A DNA stretch of 64,000 nucleotides. Origin: Haliscomenobacter hydrossis DSM 1100 (GTDB taxonomy: Bacteria > Bacteroidota > Bacteroidia > Chitinophagales > Saprospiraceae). Below the pieces are notes generated by a model. It was not told the DNA's origin. It made no database searches and saw only the letters and a program-made list of their open reading frames with translations. The stretch is from the NCBI RefSeq assembly GCF_000212735.1, contig NC_015510.1:2170001-2234000 (forward strand), written 5' to 3'. This document shows positions 49,145-57,909 of this stretch, piece after piece. Position 1 is the first letter of the stretch; every line of letters begins with the position of its first letter. A program made the translations under genes and the position numbers.

Positions 49145-49474
49145 ATGAAATTTTCTAACTTTAAAAACAAAAAGGGAATGCGTAAGAATCGCTACACCGA
49201 AACCGAACGAATGGCCATAGTTGGAGAACAGGCTAAAGGAAAAAGCGTAGAAGAAATCTGCCGGAATTACCAGATTAGTCCTGCGACATTTTACAAATGG
49301 AAACAAGCGCTGGCTACTCAAGCGGATGATACCAAGCGTCGGTTGTATGAATTGGAGCAAGAGAACAAGCGGCTCAAGAAGATGTATGCGGAACTGAGTA
49401 TAGACCATGAGATACTTCAGGAGGGGTATGACTATCTAAAAAAGTGGCAGGCAATAGACGAAAAGAAGAGTTGA
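49145..49474 (+). CDS. IS3-family transposase OrfA
   Basis: 109 residues; the functional start may be the internal ATG at MRKNRYTETER. A helix-turn-helix (RMAIVGEQAKGKSVEEICRNYQISPATFYKWK) is followed by a leucine-zipper-like region (LYELEQENKRLKKMYAELSIDHEIL). This is the standard DNA-binding subunit of IS3 elements. It overlaps OrfB in the -1 frame around a slippery A-run. Confidence 0.93.
   Translation: MKFSNFKNKKGMRKNRYTETERMAIVGEQAKGKSVEEICRNYQISPATFYKWKQALATQADDTKRRLYELEQENKRLKKMYAELSIDHEILQEGYDYLKKWQAIDEKKS
49438..49444 (+). promoter_or_regulatory. programmed -1 frameshift site (A AAA AAG)
   Basis: In the OrfA frame the codons read CTA AAA AAG, giving the heptamer A AAA AAG at 49438-49444. 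OrfB is in the -1 frame and its own first in-frame candidate is only GTG at 49444. This is the usual way IS3 elements make the OrfAB transposase. Confidence 0.8.
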
Positions 49475-50304
49475 TGGATCAGGTGGCACAAAGTCAGAGT
49501 ATTCGCCAGCGGAGCCAAGTGTTAGGGATTCGTCGCCAGACCTACCATGCGCGTAAGAAAGGGCATCGGCCTGAGCAAGTAGATCAGCAAATAGCTCAAT
49601 TGCTTCATCAAACGGTGGAAGAATACGTAGCATGGGGATTTTGGATGGTGTATCATTTTCTACGGCGCAAGGGTCATCCCTGGAACCATAAACGAGTGTA
49701 TCGGGTGTGGAAAGAGGAGAAGTTGAACCTAAGGCGCAAGCCCAAACGGCCCCAAATTCGGCGGGAGTACCTGGATTTACAGGCCCCCAACGAAATTAAC
49801 CAGGGTTGGGCCATGGATTTTGTGAGTGACTGGGTGGTGGGGCCCAAAGACAAGCAGGTGCGCATCATCAATGTCATGGATGAGTGTTCGCGCCGAGCCC
49901 TGTGGACAGAGGCCTATCAAAGCATCAACGCAAAGACTTTAACCAATGTCCTGGATCAAATCCTGGCCTGGAGGGGTAAGCCTCAGTACATTCGTTGTGA
50001 CAATGGCCCGGAGTTTATTTCCAAAGAACTGAAGGATTGGGCCGATGACAAAAAGATTGATATTTGGTTCACTCAGCCGGGTAAGCCCTCCCAGAATGGG
50101 CTCATTGAGAGATTGAATGGTACTTTGAGAAGAGAATGTTTAAATTTGCAGTGGTTCAAAAATCTGGATCTTCTCAATGACGCTTTGCAGCAGTGGTGGC
50201 TCATTTACAACGAGATCAGACCGCACAGTTCCATCGACTTTTTAAGCCCAGTGGACTTTGAAATTGAGCATAAGGAACTCTACTTTTCTTTGGTTGCACC
50301 TTAG
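49444..50304 (+). CDS. IS3-family transposase OrfB (DDE integrase core)
   Basis: About 286 residues, normally made as a fusion with OrfA by -1 frameshifting. It has an IS3 N-terminal helical region (HRPEQVDQQIAQLLHQTVEEYVAWG), and the DDE core: Asp in WAMDFVSDWV, Asp in CDNGPEFI, and Glu in QNGLIERLNGTLRREC. The final residues reach almost to the right inverted repeat. The catalytic set is intact, so the element may be active. Confidence 0.95.
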   Translation: MAGNRRKEELMDQVAQSQSIRQRSQVLGIRRQTYHARKKGHRPEQVDQQIAQLLHQTVEEYVAWGFWMVYHFLRRKGHPWNHKRVYRVWKEEKLNLRRKPKRPQIRREYLDLQAPNEINQGWAMDFVSDWVVGPKDKQVRIINVMDECSRRALWTEAYQSINAKTLTNVLDQILAWRGKPQYIRCDNGPEFISKELKDWADDKKIDIWFTQPGKPSQNGLIERLNGTLRRECLNLQWFKNLDLLNDALQQWWLIYNEIRPHSSIDFLSPVDFEIEHKELYFSLVAP

Positions 50305-50793
50305 GGGAAGTGGACAATTCAACCGCGATCTTGAACAGATAATGAGGCGAGCCACAAAAATTATTGATTCTTTAGACAACACACTAAAAGAAGATTTAGA
50401 TTTTAATTTTAGTACTGTTGAAGGGAAATTAGTTTTAAGAATTCACAAAACAAGGGAAAGGGATTATAATTTAGTGGATCGCAAAAAACAACAATTCTTT
50501 CTTGAGAATGGCGCTTTATTTTGTGAAATATGTGGTTTTGACTTTGAGAAAATATACGGAGAACTAGGTAAGGGGTATATAGAATGCCATCATATACTGC
50601 CAATATCTCAGCTTGAAGAGCCCTCTGTTAATACGTTACATGACCTAATTTGTGTTTGCTCCAATTGTCATAAAATGATGCATAGGAATGGGCTCATTGC
50701 ACCTGAAGATTTAAGGGTTATTCTAAAACCTAAGCACTAGTGATTAGGGTGATTTCGACTATATTTTATTGTTGGCTAGTTTCATTTTTAGTT

Positions 50794-52614
50794 TTAGTAG
50801 AGTTCCCAAAAACCTGAATCAGCTTGTGTTAACTCCTCTAAGTTTAACTTTCTTTCATTTGTTGACACTGTTGATAGATTGTAATCATCTGTTTCTTTTG
50901 GTCCCAGTTCTTTCTTTATCTCGCCATTAATTGATTTGTAAATTGATAACTGTCTAGAGCCATCGAAAAATTCAATATTTAAATCAGAAAGTATCTGAAA
51001 AAATCCATTACCTGAAATGAGATTTGTATCAATCGGTGTCAACCAGCCTTTTTTTACAGCTTCATATGCCAAAAGCCAAGTTTCGGAAAACAGAATATCA
51101 TCTTTTAATTCATTTTCTAATAAATTAAAATTCGGGCTACCTTCTACAAGGCTTTCTTCTTTGGCCAATGATAAAAGAATTAAGATCGAAATACAATCAT
51201 TTGTTTCTATTATTTGATTTGCTAAATTTTCACTGATTTTAATTTTAAAGCATTTCGCCAACCATAAAGCCCAAGCTGTTTCAAAATTATGATTTATTTG
51301 TGAATGCATTAAAATTACATGCTCAATTAAGTTTTTCAACTTTTCTCTTGAATCATCATCGATATAAATATCATATGTAAGCAGAATTCTTGTTACAATA
51401 TCTAAAACGGCAGGTTGTATTAATGCTGTTTTTAGAAGGAGGCTTTCAAATAACTTCCAACTTTTTTTCTCTATAAGAATCGTTCCAAATTCAAAAGTTC
51501 TAAGAGCATATGTAAATATCCAATCTGTCCTTGATGAATTTATTTCTCCAATTCCCCATATCAGGCTAAAGTAGTGTTTTAGGTTATTAGATTGATTGGT
51601 CTTCTTAAATTCAAATCTGTGCAAATCTGTCACCCAATTATTTTCAAATGGAAAAGGAAATTCGTGTATTTCGACCTTTTTATCATTGATCTCTAACTGG
51701 AATTCATTTAATATCTTTTGTAGCCCTTTTATTACCTTATCAGCCTCATCCGTTGTGTTGACGTAGATGTAGTAGTCATCATAATATCTCACTGCTTTTA
51801 CGCCAATGGAATCAAATTTATCTTTAAATTCATTATCTATTCTACACGCAATCAATTCTGCAATTACAAGAGAAGTGTCAGGACCAGTTGGAATTCCAAT
51901 TGACTGCCTATCTTGGCAAGCCCTAATTGCAGTGTCTAGCTTATCTGCATATTTATAAAGAATTGCATCAGTATCTGCTGTTGATACCAAAGTATCAACT
52001 TCATTTTTAGATTTTTTAAAATATTTTTTTGCTACATCCTTACCCATTAAACTCCAAGATATTACATGAGTATAAATTGTTGGATAAAATTGTGAAACGT
52101 CAATTTTTACTTGAATAAGTTTGTTAACAGATACCTCAATTATGCTATCTCTCAAAGCCTGAACGCTGGAGCTTTTAGTTTTAACAGCCCGTTTATCTGT
52201 ATTTACGCCTTCAAGAGGGTAGCTTGTTGAATATTCAGATAAAGTAAAAATGCTATTGATTTCCGCCCACTTATCGCAAATTAGTTCTGTGACCGGAATG
52301 AAATGTTTGGGATTTGGAATTTTTAAAACTCTTCTCGAAAGTTTGCCCTTTGAAATTGAAAAATCGCAACACTTTGAGGAACCGTACTTAGAATAAAAAG
52401 TATCTTTTCGCAGATTCCAATCTGACCTACTTTCCCCTGCTAGTTTTATGGTTTCTGCTGTTTCAAATGCAGTCCACTTATTTTTGACAACGTTTAAGCT
52501 ATCTGCCAATTTAGTTGAGTAAAATGGTGGGGGTAGCTCTTTAGGGAAGTACCCTTTACCTATGAATTTGTCTGCTTCCATTGGTTTTATTTGTCCCTTG
52601 TTTTTGTCCGCCAA
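50794..52614 (-). CDS. defence-type reverse transcriptase (DRT/Abi group)
   Basis: 606 residues. The reverse transcriptase palm motifs are present: motif A IQVKIDVSQFYPTIYTHVI (Asp172), motif B QSIGIPTGPDTSLVIAEL (residues 237-254), and motif C RYYDDYY (277-280 YYDD). The finger region has KIPNPKHFIPVTELI. After residue 340 a long helical domain of some 260 residues has no known enzyme motif. There is no maturase or integrase domain and no retron msr/msd was recognised. Length and motifs fit the UG/Abi defence reverse transcriptases (AbiA/AbiK/DRT kinds); the exact group cannot be set by eye. The gene is distinctly AT-rich, suggesting transfer. Confidence 0.85.
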   Translation of the reverse strand: MADKNKGQIKPMEADKFIGKGYFPKELPPPFYSTKLADSLNVVKNKWTAFETAETIKLAGESRSDWNLRKDTFYSKYGSSKCCDFSISKGKLSRRVLKIPNPKHFIPVTELICDKWAEINSIFTLSEYSTSYPLEGVNTDKRAVKTKSSSVQALRDSIIEVSVNKLIQVKIDVSQFYPTIYTHVISWSLMGKDVAKKYFKKSKNEVDTLVSTADTDAILYKYADKLDTAIRACQDRQSIGIPTGPDTSLVIAELIACRIDNEFKDKFDSIGVKAVRYYDDYYIYVNTTDEADKVIKGLQKILNEFQLEINDKKVEIHEFPFPFENNWVTDLHRFEFKKTNQSNNLKHYFSLIWGIGEINSSRTDWIFTYALRTFEFGTILIEKKSWKLFESLLLKTALIQPAVLDIVTRILLTYDIYIDDDSREKLKNLIEHVILMHSQINHNFETAWALWLAKCFKIKISENLANQIIETNDCISILILLSLAKEESLVEGSPNFNLLENELKDDILFSETWLLAYEAVKKGWLTPIDTNLISGNGFFQILSDLNIEFFDGSRQLSIYKSINGEIKKELGPKETDDYNLSTVSTNERKLNLEELTQADSGFWELY

Positions 52615-52811
52615 TTGATGTTGATTCCATCTCTAAAGGCTTTTTTAACACCTCATTTTCGTGATCAAAAATTAGGCGTAAAAGATTTTACCTAGTTATT
52701 AATTACGAATAAACTTGTAATTGGTTTCATTGTGACGTAAAAAATTAGATTTTATTTTCAATCATCAATCTTATAAATCCAAATTGTCAAACTGTGAATT
52801 TTGACAAAAGC
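52615..52811. other. AT-rich leader region of the reverse transcriptase
   Basis: No ORF is seen. The region is very AT-rich and contains a small inverted pair (TTGTCAAA-CTGTG-AATTTTGACAA near 52783-52806). Some defence reverse transcriptases need an adjacent non-coding RNA; none is evident here from sequence alone, but this is where it would be expected. Confidence 0.3.
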
Positions 52812-53237
52812 CTATCCAAACACCGCCTCAATCATCCCCTTCATCTCCTCAACCGTCACCTCCCCCAAAATCCATTCCTCAATCAAAGCCACACACTTCA
52901 CCTTCGTATCCACAGTAAGCACCGTATAAATCACCAATTCATCAACCGCAGCTTGCCCTTCCTCCAATTCAATAGTATCCATCCATGCCGTAGTAAGAAT
53001 ATTGTCTTCCACCTCATGAGGATCAATCTGAATGACCCGAACTGCTCGATTTTTCTCCAAAAAATAAGCACTAAAAATTGGATTGCCATCATAGTCATTG
53101 GCATCATTGATGTAGCCACGATACGAAAAACCATGTGCTGCGGCCAAGTGGTCAAAAAAGCGCTTCCAATAGGTTTTAGTCAAGCCGTATACCCGACGGT
53201 CTTCTAAAAAATTAGCGTAAAGAATTTGTGATGCCAT
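52812..53237 (-). CDS. hypothetical protein
   Basis: 141 residues, soluble, acidic: YWKRFFDHLAAAHGFSYRGYINDANDYDGNPIFSAYFL near the N-terminus and KVKCVALIEEWILGEVTVEEMKGMIEAVFG at the C-terminus. No family is recognised. It is upstream of the reverse transcriptase on the same strand with about 200 nt between; partnership is possible but there is no direct sign of it. Composition is closer to the host average than the reverse transcriptase gene. Confidence 0.6.
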   Translation of the reverse strand: MASQILYANFLEDRRVYGLTKTYWKRFFDHLAAAHGFSYRGYINDANDYDGNPIFSAYFLEKNRAVRVIQIDPHEVEDNILTTAWMDTIELEEGQAAVDELVIYTVLTVDTKVKCVALIEEWILGEVTVEEMKGMIEAVFG

Positions 53238-53441
53238 GACTTTATGAATAAAGGTACCAAAGCAAAACCGTTAACCATTTTGCTGAACGCCAAATTGGAA
53301 GAAAAAATTCCAGGTTAGTGCTAAGGGTTTTACTCATTTTTTCAAGCCCATTCCCAATCATCAAAGAATTTAGACCTGAAAAAATATTGTAGCAACATAA
53401 AAACATGAAATAAGACAAGGCGTTTATTAGAAAAAAACAAC

Positions 53442-54632
53442 ATGCGCTACGTTTTCTATACCCTTTTTAACCTGCTATTACTGACCCCAACTTTTGCCCA
53501 AAGCAATAAATTCCAAGCGGGCGAAATTTTACTCAAAAACGGGACCCAAAAAACAGGCTACGTTCTGGGCCAGTTTCACCTCGATGCGCCCAAAGGGGTT
53601 TATTTCAAACCGGATGAAGTGACCAAGTCTGAATATGTGAAGTTTAGCGACATCCAGGAAGTGCGGTTTGGTGAGACCTTGCGCTACATCACCCACTGCA
53701 CCCAAAATACCGCCCAGGAACGTTGCCATTGGTTAAAAACTTTGTTGGTGGGTAAAATCAACTTGCACCAAAGCGCTTCCGATGAAGGATTGTACTTTAT
53801 GGAAGAAGCCGGGACCTTTAATGCCATTCGTAGCCCCAGCTTTGAAGGAACCCTGACCCTGCTTAAGCGCAAGTGCGAAGGTTTTGTAGCTCCAGCCGAC
53901 GCTAAGTTTGGCACAGCAAGTCTGATTCAAGTAGTGGCCAATTACAATCAATGTAAATACCCCAACGACCAGACACAAGCTTTTTACGTTCCCGACACCC
54001 CGGCCAAGTGGTTTATTGGGCCCAAAATGGGCTTCAATTTGGGTAATGCTTCAATTTACGAATTCAATTACTATGGCCAGGGGGAATACAGTGGGCAACC
54101 TGCCATCAGTCCTGGTCTCGCCTTGCAAGTTCGGGTATCAGAACATTGGTCGGCAACAGCAGAACTTTTATACTTCAACCGTTCCTTTAAAAGTGATTCA
54201 GTCAATGTCTGGGATATCATTTCACCCAATTATTCCAAAATTAACATTGATCTGAGTTATATCGAAATTCCGCTCGCGGTGCAGTATTATTTCTCGGCGG
54301 GTAAAATAAGCCCATTTGTTCAAGCCGGGGTAAATTTAGGTATTCCACTTAACCGAAGTTTTCAGGAAGAAATGTTTAATGCTACCGCCTCCGAACTGTT
54401 GCGCCAACCCAAAGTTGAATTTATAGGTTTGGGATTTGGATTTGGCGCTGGGTTAGGGCTTAATGTGCAGATGAATGAACGTACGCACTTACAAGTACAG
54501 GGCCAGTATACCTATTTTACCAATAGGTTTAGAGCGGAATCCAGTATTTTTGGTACCGGTTCTGCTAAAAGCGAGACGCCCTTTAAGATACCGCAGGTTC
54601 AACTTGGACTTGCCTGGTTGATTCGATTGTAA
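53442..54632 (+). CDS. outer-membrane beta-barrel protein
   Basis: 396 residues. Signal peptide MRYVFYTLFNLLLLTPTFAQ, then an N-terminal domain of about 150 residues beginning with FQAGEILLKNGTQKTGYVLG, which is common in Bacteroidota surface proteins. A porT/OmpA-like barrel follows, with strands such as FIGPKMGFNLGNA, HWSATAELLYFNRSF, and ISPFVQAGVNLGIPL, ending in PQVQLGLAWLIRL. It probably sits in the outer membrane; no cargo is known. Four Cys in the N-terminal domain could form disulfides. Confidence 0.75.
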   Translation: MRYVFYTLFNLLLLTPTFAQSNKFQAGEILLKNGTQKTGYVLGQFHLDAPKGVYFKPDEVTKSEYVKFSDIQEVRFGETLRYITHCTQNTAQERCHWLKTLLVGKINLHQSASDEGLYFMEEAGTFNAIRSPSFEGTLTLLKRKCEGFVAPADAKFGTASLIQVVANYNQCKYPNDQTQAFYVPDTPAKWFIGPKMGFNLGNASIYEFNYYGQGEYSGQPAISPGLALQVRVSEHWSATAELLYFNRSFKSDSVNVWDIISPNYSKINIDLSYIEIPLAVQYYFSAGKISPFVQAGVNLGIPLNRSFQEEMFNATASELLRQPKVEFIGLGFGFGAGLGLNVQMNERTHLQVQGQYTYFTNRFRAESSIFGTGSAKSETPFKIPQVQLGLAWLIRL

Positions 54633-54650
54633 ACCTCATAATTAGCATTT

Positions 54651-55058
54651 ATGTCAAAAACCACCATTCTCCGAGCGAGCATTGGCCGCGACACCTACAA
54701 AACCACCCTACAAACCGATGATCATCAACTGATCGGTGACGAGCCACCCTCATCTGGTGGCACCAATCTTGGCCCAGATCCTTATGAATTCATCCTAGCT
54801 GGGCTGGCCACCTGCACGGCAGCGACAGTGCGCATGTACGCAGATCGAAAAGCCTGGGATTTGGAAAAAGTAGAGCTGAACTTATCTCTGCAAGTTGAAA
54901 AACTGAGTGGCACCAAAATCACCCATATCCAGCGTGAAATCCAATTTTCTGGCAATCTGGATGCAGAACAAACTCAACGCTTATTGGAGATCGCCGAAAA
55001 ATGCCCAGTACACCGTTTGCTCACGCACGACGTAAAAATTGTCACTACGCTGTTGTAA
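54651..55058 (+). CDS. OsmC family peroxide-reducing protein
   Basis: 135 residues, typical OsmC/Ohr length. Key residues: GGTNLGPDPYEFILAGLATCTAATVRMYADRK (first Cys, with the Glu in PYEF) and EIAEKCPVHRLL (second Cys). These two Cys reduce organic peroxides in the family. It is 18 nt downstream of the barrel gene and may be transcribed with it. Confidence 0.9.
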   Translation: MSKTTILRASIGRDTYKTTLQTDDHQLIGDEPPSSGGTNLGPDPYEFILAGLATCTAATVRMYADRKAWDLEKVELNLSLQVEKLSGTKITHIQREIQFSGNLDAEQTQRLLEIAEKCPVHRLLTHDVKIVTTLL

Positions 55059-55081
55059 GGGGCTGTCTCACAAGGCAGAAT

Positions 55082-56422
55082 TTACAAAACAAACAACTTC
55101 AAAACCAGCCCCATTCCCATACACACACCAATTGTCCTCAGCATATCCCACTTAAGCCGAAAAGTAAAAACCAAGGCCGCAAAGGTGATCAAAATCGCCC
55201 CCCAGTCAATGCTGCTCCAAACCGGGACAGGAAGGTAGAAAGCCCCAACACGCTGTTCCCCTACCTGCGCAAACAAGGTGTGCAAACTGAACCAAATCCC
55301 CAGGTTCAAAATCACGCCGACCACTGCCGCGGTAATGCCCGACAGGGCGGTGCTCAGCGATTTGTTGCCCCGCAAATGTTCGATGTACGGCGCTCCAGTA
55401 AAAATGAACAAGAAGGAAGGCAGGTAAGTCACCCAGGTAACCAGCACGGAGGCGAGTACGCCCGCCAAGATTGGATCAAGGCTTCCGGCATTGCGAAATG
55501 CCCCCATAAAGCCCACAAATTGCACCACCTGGATCAGTGGCCCGGGGGTAGTTTCGGCCATGCCCAGTCCGTCCAGCATTTCGCCGGGTTGCAGCCAGCC
55601 GTAAGTTTCTACCGCCTTTTGGGAAATATAGGCCAAAACTGAATACGCGCCCCCAAAAGTGACGACGGCGGATTGGCTAAAAAACAGGGCTTCTTTGCTG
55701 AACACATTGTCCGTCCCCAACACCGCGACCAAAACGAGCACCGGAACCAACCACAGCGCCAGCCAAAAAAGAGCGACACCCAGCGTTTTGACCAAAGCAG
55801 GCCGTTCCGCCTGAATGAACTGGTCAATCAAGCCCGTTTCACTTTCTTTTACATCCGCGTGGCCTTTGATGATGTAGAATTTTTCTTCCCATACCTTGCC
55901 GCCGAAATAGCCCAAAAGTCCCGCTGCCAGCACAATATAAGGAAAGGAGATTTTGAAAAAGAAAATGGCGATGAAGGCCAAAACGGCAATGCCCACCATG
56001 ACCTCGTTTTTCAGTGCCCGCTTGCCAATTTTGATGACCGCACCGATCACCACCGCCAGCACCGCGGCTTTGATTCCGTAAAAAATACCTTGCACAAACG
56101 TCAGGTCTTTCCAAAGGGCATACAAAATACTTAAAATCAGGATGGAGATAAAGCCGGGCAACACAAATAATCCGCCCGCCAGGAGGCCACCCCTGGTTTT
56201 GTGCAACAACCAGCCAATGTAGGTGGCCAATTGTTGGGCTTCGGGCCCCGGTAGCAACATGCAATAATTGAGGGCGTGCAGGAAGCGGTTTTCACCCAGC
56301 CATTTTTTGTCTTCTACGATGTATTTGTGCATCACGGCAATTTGCCCTGCCGGGCCACCAAAGCTGTATAGCGCAACTTTGAGCCAGACCTTAAAGGCTT
56401 CTTTAAACGTGGGATAGGCCAT
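55082..56422 (-). CDS. chrA: chromate transporter ChrA
   Basis: 446 residues, the long-chain two-domain type. The first half starts with the conserved FGGPAGQIAVMHKYIVEDKKW and NYCMLLPGPEAQQLATYIGW. The second half repeats the pattern with VVTFGGAYSVLAYISQ and GLGMAETTPGPLIQVVQFVGF. About ten membrane helices are expected. The family exports chromate from the cytoplasm. No chromate regulator is adjacent; the gene converges on osmC with 23 nt between. Confidence 0.93.
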   Translation of the reverse strand: MAYPTFKEAFKVWLKVALYSFGGPAGQIAVMHKYIVEDKKWLGENRFLHALNYCMLLPGPEAQQLATYIGWLLHKTRGGLLAGGLFVLPGFISILILSILYALWKDLTFVQGIFYGIKAAVLAVVIGAVIKIGKRALKNEVMVGIAVLAFIAIFFFKISFPYIVLAAGLLGYFGGKVWEEKFYIIKGHADVKESETGLIDQFIQAERPALVKTLGVALFWLALWLVPVLVLVAVLGTDNVFSKEALFFSQSAVVTFGGAYSVLAYISQKAVETYGWLQPGEMLDGLGMAETTPGPLIQVVQFVGFMGAFRNAGSLDPILAGVLASVLVTWVTYLPSFLFIFTGAPYIEHLRGNKSLSTALSGITAAVVGVILNLGIWFSLHTLFAQVGEQRVGAFYLPVPVWSSIDWGAILITFAALVFTFRLKWDMLRTIGVCMGMGLVLKLFVL

Positions 56423-56504
56423 TCTTTTTTATGGCAAGGATACAAAGGAGTTTTTACAAATAATTGAACAAATTCAAGAATATTGCCCCGATGTTGTCAT
56501 GCAC

Positions 56505-56708
56505 TCAATCGGTTTTTTTAGGGGTTTCGCCTTCTACTTCACTGGCTTCGCTAAGCGCAATCGCAATCGCCTGTTTGCGGTCGGTGACGATGATGTCGCT
56601 TTTCCCAGAGTGTAGTTCACCTTCTTTAAATTCATGCATCACTTCTGCAATCTTTTTTTTAGCAGGAGAAAGTGTCTTTTTGGCCGCTGCTTTTTTTGTC
56701 TTTTTCAT
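56505..56708 (-). CDS. DUF6496 small basic protein
   Basis: 67 residues. A lysine/alanine-rich start (MKKTKKAAAKKTLSPAKKKI) is followed by the family core EVMHEFKEGELHSGKSDIIVTDRKQAIAIALSEA. DUF6496 proteins are short, soluble, and of unknown function; the basic tail suggests nucleic-acid binding. It is a single gene between chrA and the HSL-type hydrolase. Confidence 0.8.
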   Translation of the reverse strand: MKKTKKAAAKKTLSPAKKKIAEVMHEFKEGELHSGKSDIIVTDRKQAIAIALSEASEVEGETPKKTD

Positions 56709-56747
56709 AAATGTTTTCCTGTTTTAATAGAGCATGCGCATCATGCT

Positions 56748-57761
56748 CTATACGTTGATGGTTTTGTGAGCACCCAATGCAACCCGTAATCTTTTGGCAG
56801 CAAGCGCCTGAGCTTCTTTTGCCTGTGGAACAACCGCAGCCATGCCAAAAAATTCGTGGGTTACACCCTTGTACAATTCATACGCTGAATCTACATTTGC
56901 CGCTTTTAATTGATCGTGCAGCAACTTGCCTTCGGTTTGCAGGGGGTCTATTTCCGCCCCGATAATCAATGTTTTGGGCAGGCCTTTAAGGTTGGCTTTT
57001 ACCAAACTTATCCGTGGATCGGCAGCTTCGGCAGCTGAGGTCAACGCATTTTTTACAAACCATTCCATCATGGGCTTATTCAATGGTTTTGCAGCGGCAT
57101 ATTTGACATAACTTTCGCTTTTCAGGTCATTGTTGGCAAGTGGATAAACCAGCACTTGGTAAACCGGCATTTGTATGGCTTTATCGCGTGCCATCAGGCT
57201 TACATTCGCAGCCAGATTACCACCAGCGCTTTCCCCTACCAAGGCAATTTTTGTGGCATCGCCTTGCATAGCAGCCGCATTTTTAAGTACCCACTGATAG
57301 GCATCGAAGGATACGGTATGTGCCGCAGGAAATTTATGTTCGGGTCCTTTGGGATATTCGACAGAAACAACAATGGCGCCTACTTGCTCACAAAGTGCCT
57401 GCGAGCTTGCACTGTAAACGTCTATATCGGCGATCACGAATCCACCTCCGTGATAATGAACAATGACTGGAAAAGGTGCTTCGCCTTTTTTAGGGGTATA
57501 AATGCGTATTTGAGTTGTGCCCCCTGTAACCGGAATCTGCTGATCCATCATCTCGCACAGGGCAGGTGGCGTGGCGATGTTGTGTTCTTTCATGATCGCC
57601 ACTACTGCATCGGTAGGTGTTGGTTGCTGGCGTGCCGCTGTAGCATCCAGTGTTTCGATGGGCTTTCCACCGAGGCTAACTAACTTTTCAATAACGACTT
57701 GCATTTCCGGTTTAATGGAAGTTCCCCATTCTGGTGGGGAGCTTTTGGGATTCATTGTCAT
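56748..57761 (-). CDS. HSL-family alpha/beta hydrolase (esterase/lipase)
   Basis: Start set at ATG 57761 (MTMNPKSSPPEW; a second ATG two codons later), because the 90 upstream codons do not resemble the family. About 337 residues, no signal peptide. The oxyanion motif HYHGGGFV, the nucleophile Ser in VGESAGGNLA, the acid Asp in GAEIDPLQTEG, and the His in GVTHEFFGM complete the HSL/family IV esterase set. It should hydrolyse short acyl esters in the cytoplasm. Confidence 0.9.
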   Translation of the reverse strand: MTMNPKSSPPEWGTSIKPEMQVVIEKLVSLGGKPIETLDATAARQQPTPTDAVVAIMKEHNIATPPALCEMMDQQIPVTGGTTQIRIYTPKKGEAPFPVIVHYHGGGFVIADIDVYSASSQALCEQVGAIVVSVEYPKGPEHKFPAAHTVSFDAYQWVLKNAAAMQGDATKIALVGESAGGNLAANVSLMARDKAIQMPVYQVLVYPLANNDLKSESYVKYAAAKPLNKPMMEWFVKNALTSAAEAADPRISLVKANLKGLPKTLIIGAEIDPLQTEGKLLHDQLKAANVDSAYELYKGVTHEFFGMAAVVPQAKEAQALAAKRLRVALGAHKTINV

Positions 57762-57909
57762 TTTTTTAGTTTTTGGAGAAGATGATGGTGATTTTTCGAA
57801 ATCTGTGAGGATTAACATTTCACAAAACCAGTGCAAATACTTTACCAGGTAAATTTGAGCCCATTTGAGGGGAAAAGTGTTACACAATTGTAGAGAAGAA
57901 TTGTAGGAT

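Larger units (their letters stand above)
49100..50316 (+). mobile_element. IS3-family insertion sequence, 1217 bp
   Basis: The ends are TGTCCACTTCCCC (49100-49112) and its complement GGGGAAGTGGACA (50304-50316), with similarity continuing inward (left GCACCCATGAAAGA, right TCTTTGGTTGCACC). The 4-bp sequence ATTC flanks both ends (49096-49099 and 50317-50320) as a target duplication. Two overlapping transposase frames lie within. All parts look intact, and the precise target duplication suggests a recent insertion. Confidence 0.95.
48815..50740 (+). pseudogene. HNH endonuclease gene interrupted by an IS3-family element
   Basis: The 5' part (48815-49099, 95 codons from MKEKLKWSEDELVL to LFDRF) and the 3' part (50321-50740, starting NRDLEQIMRRATKI) join in frame when the IS and one copy of the ATTC target duplication are removed, giving a 234-residue protein. 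The C-terminal part holds the HNH nuclease motif: CEICGFDF, ECHHILPISQL, and VCSNCHKMMH. The gene is AT-rich compared with the IS. The nuclease is inactive as it stands, but precise excision would restore it. Confidence 0.92.

Noticed and set aside
52615-52811. Retron-type msr/msd RNA for the reverse transcriptase
   Set aside because: No long inverted repeats or branching-G context were seen upstream, and the protein motifs fit defence reverse transcriptases rather than retrons.
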